Notes under the pieces: model-generated
What the model was told of the DNA's origin: nothing
What the model saw: only the letters and a program-made list of their open reading frames with translations
Databases searched by the model: none
Assembly: GCA_029260765.1 (NCBI GenBank)
Contig: JAJDCP010000077.1
Coordinates: forward strand, 1 to 64,000
Length of the DNA: 64,000 nucleotides
Source: Planctomycetota bacterium
GTDB lineage: Bacteria > Planctomycetota > J058 > JAJDCP01
Reading direction: 5' to 3'
Translations under genes and position numbers: made by a program
Part shown: positions 20,851 to 27,756 of the stretch, in pieces
How positions within the stretch are numbered: position 1 is the stretch's first letter
Layout: every line of letters begins with the position of its first letter

Positions 20851-20911
20851 AGCGTTTAGTGTTTAGTGAACGATACTGCTTTGCCGTTAGCGTTTACTGT
20901 ACACTGAACAC
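20851..20911. promoter_or_regulatory. Two operator-like repeats between the antiporter-EIIA and XRE-EIIA genes
   Basis: A 23-base sequence at 20851-20873 recurs at 20889-20911 with 18 of 23 matches and 38-bp spacing. The shared core is AGCGTTTA-x-TGT-xx-A-x-TGAAC. The second copy is itself an imperfect dyad centred on TGTACA (14 of 18 positions symmetric); the first is less symmetric. The location suits a divergent operator region bound by the XRE-family protein encoded next to it. This is inferred from position and symmetry. Confidence 0.5.
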
Positions 20912-21112
20912 GGTCGTGTGCAAGCAGGTTCCCCGTCCGATTCTTGCCAGGGGACCTGGAGCTGCAGAATTCCGCCTCCGTGGAGGAATGAGGGCGGGCC
21001 GGCGCAGCAACCGGCTGCACGATTTTCGTCACAGCCTGCTACTATGTAGGGAAGTCTCCATGCCGAGGGGATGGGCCTTGCACCGTGCTCAAGAGGGTCC
21101 GTCGGGAACAGC

Positions 21113-21961
21113 ATGCAATTTGGTCAGGCCCTGAAGATCTTCAGAACCGCAGCCGGTCTCGGCTTGCGGGAACTTGCGCGCAGGATTGGCGTCTCTCCCT
21201 CCTATCTGAGCCAGATTGAAAACGGCAAGCTCAAGCCTCCCCCTGCCGAGCGCATCGCGCAGATCGCCCGAGAGATCCAGATCTCCTCGCGGGTGCTGTT
21301 GGAGCTCACCGAGCGCACCAAACCCGAGGTCTTGGAGTACCTTCATGAGAGGCCCGAGGTCGGGGATCTCGTACTCGCCCTCAAGAACCTGCAGCTGAAC
21401 AGGCGTGAGATCACCAATCTGACGCGCGCTCTGGGTTCTGGACGAGGCCTGATCAGCGACATTCTGGCAGCCCAGGCAGCGGCCCCGAATCCAAGCCAGA
21501 AGGCGATCTCGGAGCTGTTGGATGAGGACCTGGTCTTTCCCCGCTCTCGATGCACGGACAGAGAGGAGATCCTGGCCTACCTGATCCACAAGGTCTCGCA
21601 GGTCCATCCGAGTCTCCAGGAGGAAGAGATCCTGTCCTCTGTGCTGCGGCGGGAGTCGGAGGTGTCTACCGTTCTGGGCGGGGGCGTCGCTCTGCCCCAT
21701 GCCCGGTTGGATCTGCTCGATCATTCCCTGCTCGCCCTGGCTCGCTCCGAGCCGGGGATCGAGTTTCCGGGCACCCCGAACAAGAAGGTGTATCTGGTCT
21801 TCCTGGTCCTCAGCCCGAGGGAGGGGCGCGAGCACCTGCAGGTGCTCTCCCAGATCGCGCAGGTCTGCCACCAGCCGGGAGTGGTCGGAGACCTGCGCAA
21901 AGCCCGTGGAAAGCGGGAGATGCTCCAGATCCTCAAGCGCGCGATGCTGGTCGCGGCTTGA
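21113..21961 (+). CDS. XRE-family transcriptional regulator fused to a PTS EIIA domain
   Basis: The protein has 282 residues. Residues about 8-65 are a Cro/CI-type helix-turn-helix (LRELARRIGVSPSYLSQIENG). A helical linker follows, then a PTS EIIA type-2 domain (about 135-282) with the active His near 196 (GGGVALPH). Fusing a DNA-binding domain to EIIA suggests that phosphorylation by an EI/HPr-like relay tunes repression. The divergent antiporter carries a homologous EIIA domain, so both may read the same phosphorylation state. I chose ATG 21113 because the HTH domain starts at once; only a weak GGGAA precedes it, and upstream in-frame codons look non-coding. No EI or HPr gene is present in the window. 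Confidence 0.88.
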   Translation: MQFGQALKIFRTAAGLGLRELARRIGVSPSYLSQIENGKLKPPPAERIAQIAREIQISSRVLLELTERTKPEVLEYLHERPEVGDLVLALKNLQLNRREITNLTRALGSGRGLISDILAAQAAAPNPSQKAISELLDEDLVFPRSRCTDREEILAYLIHKVSQVHPSLQEEEILSSVLRRESEVSTVLGGGVALPHARLDLLDHSLLALARSEPGIEFPGTPNKKVYLVFLVLSPREGREHLQVLSQIAQVCHQPGVVGDLRKARGKREMLQILKRAMLVAA

Positions 21962-21990
21962 GTCCTGGCGTTGAATGAGACCTCCAGGAC
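21962..21990 (+). terminator. Hairpin directly after the XRE-EIIA stop codon
   Basis: GTCCTGG (21962-21968) pairs with CCAGGAC (21984-21990) around a 15-base loop. There is no T tract, so it may be an mRNA 3' stabiliser or a weak terminator. Confidence 0.3.
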
Positions 21991-22038
21991 CAGCTCGAGG
22001 GACACCTGCGACAACTTCCTGAACCCTCTCAGGACAGC

Positions 22039-22305
22039 TCACTGTTCGGCGGATGAGACCAGACCGGTGCAGACCTGCAGCACGGGGGTGCCGGGTAGCC
22101 GGCCCTGATTGGGGTTGGTGGAGACGTCGCAGGCGTTGATGTCCTCAACGAAGGGCGCGTCGCTGCGGGCCTCGGGAACGCCCGGAGTGTCGTACAAGTG
22201 GCGGCAACAGCCGCGCACGTCCCTGGGCTGGATTGCAACGCAGCCGGTCTCGGCCCGCACCAAGCGGCAGTAGATTCGTGCCGATGGTTGCACCGTCCCC
22301 CACAC
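22039..22305 (-). CDS. Cys-rich open frame of unknown function, possibly a gene fragment
   Basis: This 88-codon minus-strand frame has strongly G/C-biased third positions and natural-looking composition, with six cysteines including a CC pair (GCCRHLYDTPG). No signal peptide is seen. The open frame continues upstream of the GTG for about 17 codons to a stop, so the real start is uncertain and it may be the 3' remnant of a longer secreted protein gene. It lies downstream of the PEP-CTERM gene on the same strand. I do not recognise a family. Confidence 0.35.
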   Translation of the reverse strand: MWGTVQPSARIYCRLVRAETGCVAIQPRDVRGCCRHLYDTPGVPEARSDAPFVEDINACDVSTNPNQGRLPGTPVLQVCTGLVSSAEQ

Positions 22306-22398
22306 AGCAGCGCTGTCCGGAAGAGCTTGCCTGCCATCAGGAGCCTTGGAGGCTCAAGTCGTGGCCGGGAGCCTTCTGCAGCACTGAGCAAGGGCGGC

Positions 22399-23085
22399 TC
22401 AACACGCGTGAGAAGGAGCCTCGACCTGTGACCTGGACCCTCTCCACAGAAGGAACAAGACCATCGACAGGCAGCCTGTCAACAGGGTCGAAGGCTCGGG
22501 CACAGCTTCGAGAACCTGAATCCCGCCGATCCCCGAGGGGTTTTGTGGAGTGAATGCGGGATGCACAAACGACAGGATTCCCGACCCGTCGACCGTGACG
22601 CCAAACAGGGAGTTGTAGTTGACCCCAGAGATCCAAGAGCCCGGCCAATTGGGATTGCCGGGAGCATTCGGTGCGTTGATGCCGTTGATCGACATGTTGC
22701 CGGTCGCATCGTATCCGCCGCCATAATAGAAGACGTCGTAGGCGCCCGGGGCCAGACCACTGATAGTGAAGGACCAGTCGGAATTGTAGGTCGCACCGTG
22801 GCCGTCGCCAAGCAGCGTTGTTTCCGGTGTCGGCGTGAAGCCGAAGGCCTTCGTCACGGTCGCAAAGTCGCCCGTGTACACGGCTCCAGAGGGGTTGCCG
22901 TCCGTGTCCAGGAGGCTCACTGGCCCATTGAAGTTGGAAATCGAGATGCCATTCCAGAAGCCCTGCACCCCGGCCGCTCCACCCATCGTGGAAGCAGGCG
23001 GGCCATATTCAGTACTGAAGTCAATGAAGAGGTCTGCCTGCAGAACAGAAACACAGACAAGGAAGCCGGCAATCAGTTTGGCCAT
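22399..23085 (-). CDS. PEP-CTERM sorting-signal protein
   Basis: The 228-residue exported protein has an N-terminal signal peptide (MAKLIAGFLVCVSVLQA). Its body is Gly/Asn/Thr-rich, predicted beta. It ends with VPEPST, a hydrophobic helix and RGSRSQ. That tripartite C terminus is the PEP-CTERM signal, recognised and cut by exosortase so that the protein reaches the outer surface or exopolysaccharide matrix. No exosortase gene is present in the window. A short extra tail (VEAPSHAC) follows the basic cluster. Low Lys/Arg content fits extracellular proteins of this class. Confidence 0.85.
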   Translation of the reverse strand: MAKLIAGFLVCVSVLQADLFIDFSTEYGPPASTMGGAAGVQGFWNGISISNFNGPVSLLDTDGNPSGAVYTGDFATVTKAFGFTPTPETTLLGDGHGATYNSDWSFTISGLAPGAYDVFYYGGGYDATGNMSINGINAPNAPGNPNWPGSWISGVNYNSLFGVTVDGSGILSFVHPAFTPQNPSGIGGIQVLEAVPEPSTLLTGCLSMVLFLLWRGSRSQVEAPSHAC

Positions 23086-23824
23086 GGTTCCCCACTGGGC
23101 TGGAGTGTGCCCTCAGATATAGAGCAACAATGGGCCTTGTGCAATGAAAACAAGCCCGGCGTCGTCAACGCAAGTCCGCTCTCTCGGTTGCCTCGGGTGG
23201 GAGTTTGGCTGGGGAACGCACAGCGCTGCTGATGGGCACAGCGCATCAACCTGCTTCCGCAGCCGGTGGGAGCCCACCCGCATAGCATCCACGACCTCGC
23301 GAATCCGGGACCTCCACCCTGACACCAACTCCTTGCGGCCCTGGCCCAACCAGCAGGGGGCCTCATGCCCAGTCTCGATCGCGGGCCTGCCCAACAACCT
23401 GTCCCACGTGGCTGGCGTGACCACGGAGATTCCGCAGACGCCGCGCTGACACATCAACCTCAAAGCGAAGCAGAAAAATACCGAAGTCGCCTTGGACGCT
23501 CGATTGGGGGTTGGCGGGACGGCGGTCACCCGTCCGCGGCCCGCCGGTGGTCAGGTGGGTTGTGGCGTTCCAACAGGACCGGCCGGTCTTCGGTCAGACC
23601 CTGGCCGCCCGGGAAGTCCGGCTCTCTCCAAGGGCTCGAGATGGCGTCGAAGGCGACCAGGCACAGGTCGAAGCCCTTGTGGGGAGCGTTGTCGCACAGA
23701 CAGACGAGTCGGCAGGGAGCTTCGCGGGCAAGGTCAAGGCGCGCTGGCAAGTCGTCAAGGATGCCCAGCCATTGTCGCGCGCTTCTGGTAGGATGCGTGG
23801 CCGAAGCATTGGTAGGAGTATGAG
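23086..23824. other. 740-bp stretch with no supported gene
   Basis: Several short frames are open on both strands. Two of them (minus 23526-23831 and plus 23511-23828) have coding-like third positions but lie antisense to each other, so at most one is real. The minus frame contains LVCLCDNAPHKGFDL and runs into the start of the DoxX gene. I see no family match. The region may hold a decayed gene. Confidence 0.4.
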
Positions 23825-24268
23825 ATGACAAAGCCCGCTACCGGAATCCTCCACGCCATCGGCCTGCTGGTCCTGCGCGTCGGCGTCGGCGGCTTCATGA
23901 TGAGCCACGGCTGGGGCAAGTTCTCGAAGGTGCTCGCAGGCAACTTCGAGTTCGCCGACCCGCTCGGCCTCGGTCCGGAGATCAGCCTTGTGTCCGCGGC
24001 CGGCGCGGAGTTCATCTGCGCGGGTCTCGTGATCATCGGCCTCGCCACGCGCTTCTCGGCGGCGGCGGTCGCGTTCACGATGGGCGTCGCCGCCTTCGTG
24101 GTGCACGCCAGCGATCCCTGGACGATGGGCGCTGGCGCGAGCAAGGAGCCGGCGCTGCTGTTCGGGATCGCCTTCCTCGCGCTCGTCCTGACCGGACCCG
24201 GGCGCATCGCGCTCGACGCGCTGATCGTCAAGCACTGGAAGAAGCGCGGCGCCCCGCAAAGCGATTGA
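23825..24268 (+). CDS. DoxX-family membrane protein
   Basis: The protein has 147 residues and four hydrophobic segments. The family pattern is clear: LRVGVGGFMMSHGWGKF near the N terminus, then AAGAEFICAGLVIIGLATR, with later helices. DoxX proteins are small inner-membrane proteins associated with quinone/thiol redox or oxidase complexes in characterised cases; no partner is visible here. GGAG lies 7 bases upstream of the ATG. It is convergent with the twin-peptide locus, and a symmetrical hairpin (24346-24391) lies between the two. Confidence 0.88.
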   Translation: MTKPATGILHAIGLLVLRVGVGGFMMSHGWGKFSKVLAGNFEFADPLGLGPEISLVSAAGAEFICAGLVIIGLATRFSAAAVAFTMGVAAFVVHASDPWTMGAGASKEPALLFGIAFLALVLTGPGRIALDALIVKHWKKRGAPQSD

Positions 24269-24345
24269 AATGCGAGCGAGGCCGGCCTCCACACGTACGC
24301 GCTTCGGGCGCAGCGAGTTGAGCTTGCCGTGCTGCGGCGTGCTCT

Positions 24346-24391
24346 GCATCGCTCGCGCACTCCCCGCCGCAGTGGGAAGTGTAAGCGATGC
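24346..24391. terminator. Bidirectional hairpin between DoxX and the twin-peptide locus
   Basis: GCATCGCT (24346-24353) pairs exactly with AGCGATGC (24384-24391), and an inner CACT/AGTG pair extends the fold. It lies 16 bp after the stop of the second peptide gene (minus strand) and 78 bp after the DoxX stop (plus strand). No T tract follows on either strand, so termination is inferred. Confidence 0.4.
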
Positions 24392-24406
24392 GGTTGTTCT
24401 GGCTTC

Positions 24407-24457
24407 TTAGCCGGTCCAGCTATAGCCGCCAGCGGTGACGTGTGTCTTGCGCTTCAT
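24407..24457 (-). CDS. 16-residue peptide gene, copy 2 (MKRKTHVTAGGYSWTG)
   Basis: ATG at 24457 to TAA gives MKRKTHVTAGGYSWTG. GAGGAA precedes the start with about 7 bases of spacing. The peptide matches copy 1 except for Thr-13 to Ser and Ser-15 to Thr, so both positions flanking the Trp keep a hydroxyl side chain. The basic N terminus (KRK) and the Gly-Gly-Tyr-x-Trp-x-Gly end suggest a leader-like part and a core. It could be a precursor of a modified peptide, a signal or a small regulator; no modifying enzyme is seen nearby. No known family is recognised. It is the second gene of a two-gene transcript. Confidence 0.6.
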   Translation of the reverse strand: MKRKTHVTAGGYSWTG

Positions 24458-24606
24458 GGTGTGTTCCTCGGGTAGTGGCGCGTTCTCGGTGGGAATGCGC
24501 CTGGTTGGTGATCTCTGCTCTCAGCCGGACCAGGTATAGCCGCCAGCGGTGACGTGTGTCTTGCGCTTCATGGTGTGCTCCTCGGGTAGTGGCGCGTTCT
24601 CGGTGG
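24409..24606. repeat. Tandem duplication, 114-bp period, carrying the twin peptide genes
   Basis: Unit 24523-24606 matches unit 24409-24492 at 81 of 84 positions. Each unit holds a ribosome binding site, the 16-codon peptide frame and about 35 bases upstream of the start. The 30-base spacer (24493-24522) has no equivalent, and the sigma-54 promoter lies only outside the first unit. The duplication is recent or held by selection. Confidence 0.85.
24521..24571 (-). CDS. 16-residue peptide gene, copy 1 (MKRKTHVTAGGYTWSG)
   Basis: ATG at 24571 to TGA gives MKRKTHVTAGGYTWSG, with GAGGAG about 7 bases upstream. A sigma-54 promoter motif at 24638-24653 would start transcription near 24627, leaving a leader of about 55 bases. 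Copy 2 follows 63 bases after the stop. Within the 51-base frame the copies differ only at two amino-acid-changing bases (both Thr/Ser exchanges) and in the stop codon. That pattern fits a translated peptide. The divergent gene is a sigma-54 activator, the obvious candidate controller. Function is unknown; I have no family name for it. Confidence 0.65.
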   Translation of the reverse strand: MKRKTHVTAGGYTWSG

Positions 24607-24637
24607 CGAGTAAAACGCCGGACTTGATCTCTTGGAT

Positions 24638-24653
24638 AGCACGCCCCGTGCCA
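24638..24653 (-). promoter_or_regulatory. Sigma-54 (-24/-12) promoter for the twin-peptide genes
   Basis: Read on the minus strand, TGGCACGGGGCGTGCT matches the consensus TGGCAC-N5-TTGCW at all positions except one (GTGCT for TTGCT), with the required spacing of GG and GC. It ends 66 bases before the first peptide ATG. The divergent neighbour encodes a sigma-54 activator with intact GAFTGA. Confidence 0.7.
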
Positions 24654-24733
24654 GACTGGTGGATCGAATGTAACATACTTCTGGACAACGAATTGTGATC
24701 CAAGATGCCGGTCTCGTGTTTGCGGGGATACGC

Positions 24734-24747
24734 CGCCGGTTCCGGCG
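24734..24747. promoter_or_regulatory. Candidate enhancer dyad for the sigma-54 promoter
   Basis: CGCCGG-TT-CCGGCG is a 6-bp inverted repeat about 113 bp upstream of the predicted start of the peptide transcript, within the usual range for activator binding. GC-rich dyads are common in this genome, so this is tentative. Confidence 0.25.
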
Positions 24748-24940
24748 TTGAGGCCGGGGGTGTGCAGATCGAGGGTCGGCTGTGTTCAAATCGGCGCGCC
24801 CCGACTGCGAGGCCATCCCGACCCGCCGGGCTCCGCCCCGGAGGGCCGGGAACACGCCAGAGAAACTCAGGCGCGGCGTCGTCTGCCGCGAACGCAGTGC
24901 GCTCCTGATGTACACTGTGCAGAACCCCGGAGGAGCCAGG

Positions 24941-27709
24941 ATGCACCCCATCGACTCGAGTGGCTGGTTCCCGCCGAGCGACCCGCAGCCCAGTCCCGAC
25001 AGCCCCTTCGCGGAGACGATGCACGCGATCGGCAGCGCCCTGGCCGACGGGTCCCCGGTCCCCGTGCCGAGCTTTGTCGGCGTCACCGCCCGCGAGGTGG
25101 TTCGCTGGCTCTACCGTGCTCGGCTGGCGTGCGGCCGCGGTTGGGTTCCGCTGGTCTGCATCGACCCTCGGCGTGTGGCCCATCCCCGCGAGGTGATGCT
25201 GGAGGCGACCGACGAGGCGGCAGGCGGATGGTTGTGGCTCGAGGCGGGCTGGCAGCGGCACTGGGACGCCGCCGCACTCCAGCTCAGAACGCACAACCGG
25301 CACACACAGTTGCTGCTCGCGAGCGATCAGGAGCCTGTGCCCGTCGCGCCCTCCGTAGCCCAACGCCTCATCCGCTTGGACCGCTTCCACCTGGTCGCCA
25401 GCGATCCCTCCATCGACCGCCTGCGCCGGGCGGCACTGGCCCACTGCCGGGCCGACGGCCTGCTGTTCTTCTCCGGCCCGCCCGGTACCGGCAAACGCAG
25501 CCTCGCCCGCTGGGCGCACGCGCAACTCGGCGACGCACGGCCCCTGGGCTGGGTTCGCGGTGGAGGCTCGGGGCCCGCCAGGGGACGCTGGACGCTGTAC
25601 GAGGAGTTGGGCCAACTGTCCGCGGCACAGCTCGAGCCGTTGCGTGAGCTGCTGCAGGACGGCAACCGGCACGTCCTGCCGGGCGTGCACGATGAGGACG
25701 TGCCCGCGCGGCCTGACGAGCCGGGTCTGGCGGCGATCGTTGGCCAGAGCCCCGCGCTGTGTCGGGTGCTCGCGAAGGCCGCGCGCTACGCCCGCAGCCG
25801 GCTGCCCATCCTGATCCGCGGGGAGTCGGGATGTGGCAAGGAGCTGCTCGCCGAGGCGGTCCACTCCCTGAGTCGGCGGGGCGGCCGTTTCGTCGCCATC
25901 GACCTGAGCGCCAAGAACGTCAACCTCGTCGAGAGCGAGCTCTTTGGTCACGTCCCAGGGGCCTTCACGGGCGCTCGGACGGCCCGCAAGGGCGCGCTGG
26001 TCGAAGCCGATGGCGGCACGATCTTCCTCGACGAGCTCGGCAACCTGAGCCTGGCCAGCCAGGCCAAGCTGTTGCGCTTCCTCGAGAGCCGGACGATCCA
26101 ACCGGTCGGCTCGGACAAGAGCCAGGACGTCGATGTGCGGGTCATCGCCGCGACCAACGCGGACCTCGAGGACATGGTCTGCTCCGGTTCCTTCCGCCGC
26201 GATCTGCTCTACCGCTTCAACCCCAACGCCGCGTTGGTGTTGCCTCCACTGCGCGAGCGGGTCGAGGATATCGTGCCCCTCGCCCGCACCTTCATCGCGC
26301 GTTGTCTCGACGCCGGACCGGTTCCCCGCATCGAGCCGGAGGCCGCCGCCATGCTCGAGTCCTGGAGCTGGCCCGGCAACATCCGCGAGCTGCGGCACGT
26401 CGCCGAGTCTGCCGTAGTCGAGGCCGAGGGCGGGGACATCAGCGCACGCGCTCTCCGCAGGCTGATCGATGCGTCCTCGGGGCCCGCGCCGGTGATCGCG
26501 ACCTGCAGCGACGCGGCAACCCTGGCAGCGCACAGCAGTCTGTTGCCCGGGGAGCTGCGCCAGCTGACCGCGATCAGTCTGCGTTTTCCGACGCTCGCCG
26601 AACGGGGGCGCAGCGCGGTCCGCAACGCGGTCCTGGCCCAGCTCGATGGCCGCCCGATCCGGCGCGCCGCGCTCCGGGCGCTGGAGCGTTATCCCTGGTG
26701 GGGCAATCTGTTCGAGCTGCGCAGCTGTATGGAGGCGCTCAAGGCCAACCAACCGGGGGAGGTCGACCTGTCCGGGGTGCAGGACCAGCTGCCGGAGTTG
26801 CTCACAGGCGAGAGCCGGGCTCCGATACGGGTGCTGCTCTTCCCTTCGGTGCTACCGGGAGGCGTCGTGCGCGGCCTCGAGCAGAGCTACAGTGAGGCGG
26901 CGCTGGTCGTCGGCCGCGCGTCGCAGTTCGACGAGCTGCGCCCAGGCGAGGAGCTGGGGGCGGCGGCGCCGGAGCGCCTCCTGCGTCGGCGCTGGTCGGT
27001 CATCCATTCGATCATCGGCGACATCATACCTGCCTGCCTGCCCGTCGACTTCCTCGCCAAGCTCAGCCGCGCACACCTGATCCTCACCCGCGAGCACTCA
27101 GGGCTGTGCGTCCATGTCCTGCCCGGGGTGTCTTTGCAGACTCTGGCCGGCCCGCTGGCGAACGACGAGCTGTTCGAGATCGAGCCCGGAGCATCGGTCT
27201 CCCTCGAAGAGGCGGGCGAGGTCGTCGTGCTCGCCGAAGACGGCCAGCAGCCCTACCTGCGCTTCTTCGTGTTCGCTGGCGATGCCGCCAGCCACGACTG
27301 GGCCGACCGCCTGGGCCAACGCATGGCTGGCACGCCCAACGACCGCACGGTCGGGGCTCCACGGGGTGGACACAAGGCGTGGCAACTCAACTCCGGCGAG
27401 CGCAGGGCGCTCGGCGATCTGGTCGTCGAGGCCCTGAGCAGCGCCCGGCCCTTCGCGACCACCCTGCGCGAGGGGGCAGCGCACTGGACCAGCGGCGGAG
27501 GCCATCGTCTCTGGCGGCTGGCTGAGTACCTCGACAGCGCCCACCCGACGCAGTCCTGCGCGCGTCTGGTCGCGTTCGGCGACAACGAGATCCTGCGCCG
27601 GGAGCTGCGCTCACGGCTGGGCCGCCTGGAAGATCCGCTCGCAGCGTGGAGCCAGCTGCCCACCCGCTTACGGAGCGCGGTGCCCCAACCGGGTCCGGCG
27701 CACGAATGA
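24941..27709 (+). CDS. Sigma-54 activator with extra degenerate AAA segments and C-terminal FHA-like module
   Basis: The protein has 922 residues. An N-terminal region contains a first P-loop (GPPGTGK, about 180) without a full AAA+ domain. A complete sigma-54 AAA+ domain follows, with Walker A GESGCGKE (about 293), intact GAFTGA (about 339), Walker B LFLDE-like IFLDEL and WPGNIREL (about 476). Residues about 560-610 look like a second, degraded lid (YPWWGNLFELRS). Residues about 627-790 resemble an FHA domain (LVVGRAS, LSRAHLIL), implying recognition of phosphothreonine from a Ser/Thr kinase. No Fis-type HTH is obvious, so DNA contact is unclear. I chose ATG 24941 because GGAGGAG lies 5 bases upstream. 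It diverges from the twin peptides and their sigma-54 promoter. Confidence 0.85.
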   Translation: MHPIDSSGWFPPSDPQPSPDSPFAETMHAIGSALADGSPVPVPSFVGVTAREVVRWLYRARLACGRGWVPLVCIDPRRVAHPREVMLEATDEAAGGWLWLEAGWQRHWDAAALQLRTHNRHTQLLLASDQEPVPVAPSVAQRLIRLDRFHLVASDPSIDRLRRAALAHCRADGLLFFSGPPGTGKRSLARWAHAQLGDARPLGWVRGGGSGPARGRWTLYEELGQLSAAQLEPLRELLQDGNRHVLPGVHDEDVPARPDEPGLAAIVGQSPALCRVLAKAARYARSRLPILIRGESGCGKELLAEAVHSLSRRGGRFVAIDLSAKNVNLVESELFGHVPGAFTGARTARKGALVEADGGTIFLDELGNLSLASQAKLLRFLESRTIQPVGSDKSQDVDVRVIAATNADLEDMVCSGSFRRDLLYRFNPNAALVLPPLRERVEDIVPLARTFIARCLDAGPVPRIEPEAAAMLESWSWPGNIRELRHVAESAVVEAEGGDISARALRRLIDASSGPAPVIATCSDAATLAAHSSLLPGELRQLTAISLRFPTLAERGRSAVRNAVLAQLDGRPIRRAALRALERYPWWGNLFELRSCMEALKANQPGEVDLSGVQDQLPELLTGESRAPIRVLLFPSVLPGGVVRGLEQSYSEAALVVGRASQFDELRPGEELGAAAPERLLRRRWSVIHSIIGDIIPACLPVDFLAKLSRAHLILTREHSGLCVHVLPGVSLQTLAGPLANDELFEIEPGASVSLEEAGEVVVLAEDGQQPYLRFFVFAGDAASHDWADRLGQRMAGTPNDRTVGAPRGGHKAWQLNSGERRALGDLVVEALSSARPFATTLREGAAHWTSGGGHRLWRLAEYLDSAHPTQSCARLVAFGDNEILRRELRSRLGRLEDPLAAWSQLPTRLRSAVPQPGPAHE

Positions 27710-27756
27710 TGCCCGGCTCGTGGCGGGGACTCCGGAACAAGTAGCGACACGGCCTC

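Noticed and set aside
20889..20911. LexA/SOS-box-like CTGT near the antiporter promoter
   Set aside because: The CTGT is not followed by ACAG at the required spacing; the XRE operator reading fits better.
23825..24571. DoxX next to short peptides as a bufferin-type RiPP cluster
   Set aside because: The peptides have no Cys, no DUF692 or DUF2063 gene is present, and DoxX is on the opposite strand.
24908..24941. ATG 24908 as start of the sigma-54 activator
   Set aside because: No ribosome binding site precedes it, while GGAGGAG stands 5 bases before ATG 24941.
24521..26752. 743-codon minus-strand open frame ending in the 16-residue peptide
   Set aside because: All but the last 17 codons run through the intergenic region or antisense to the sigma-54 activator and look like shadow sequence; the peptide has its own start and ribosome binding site.
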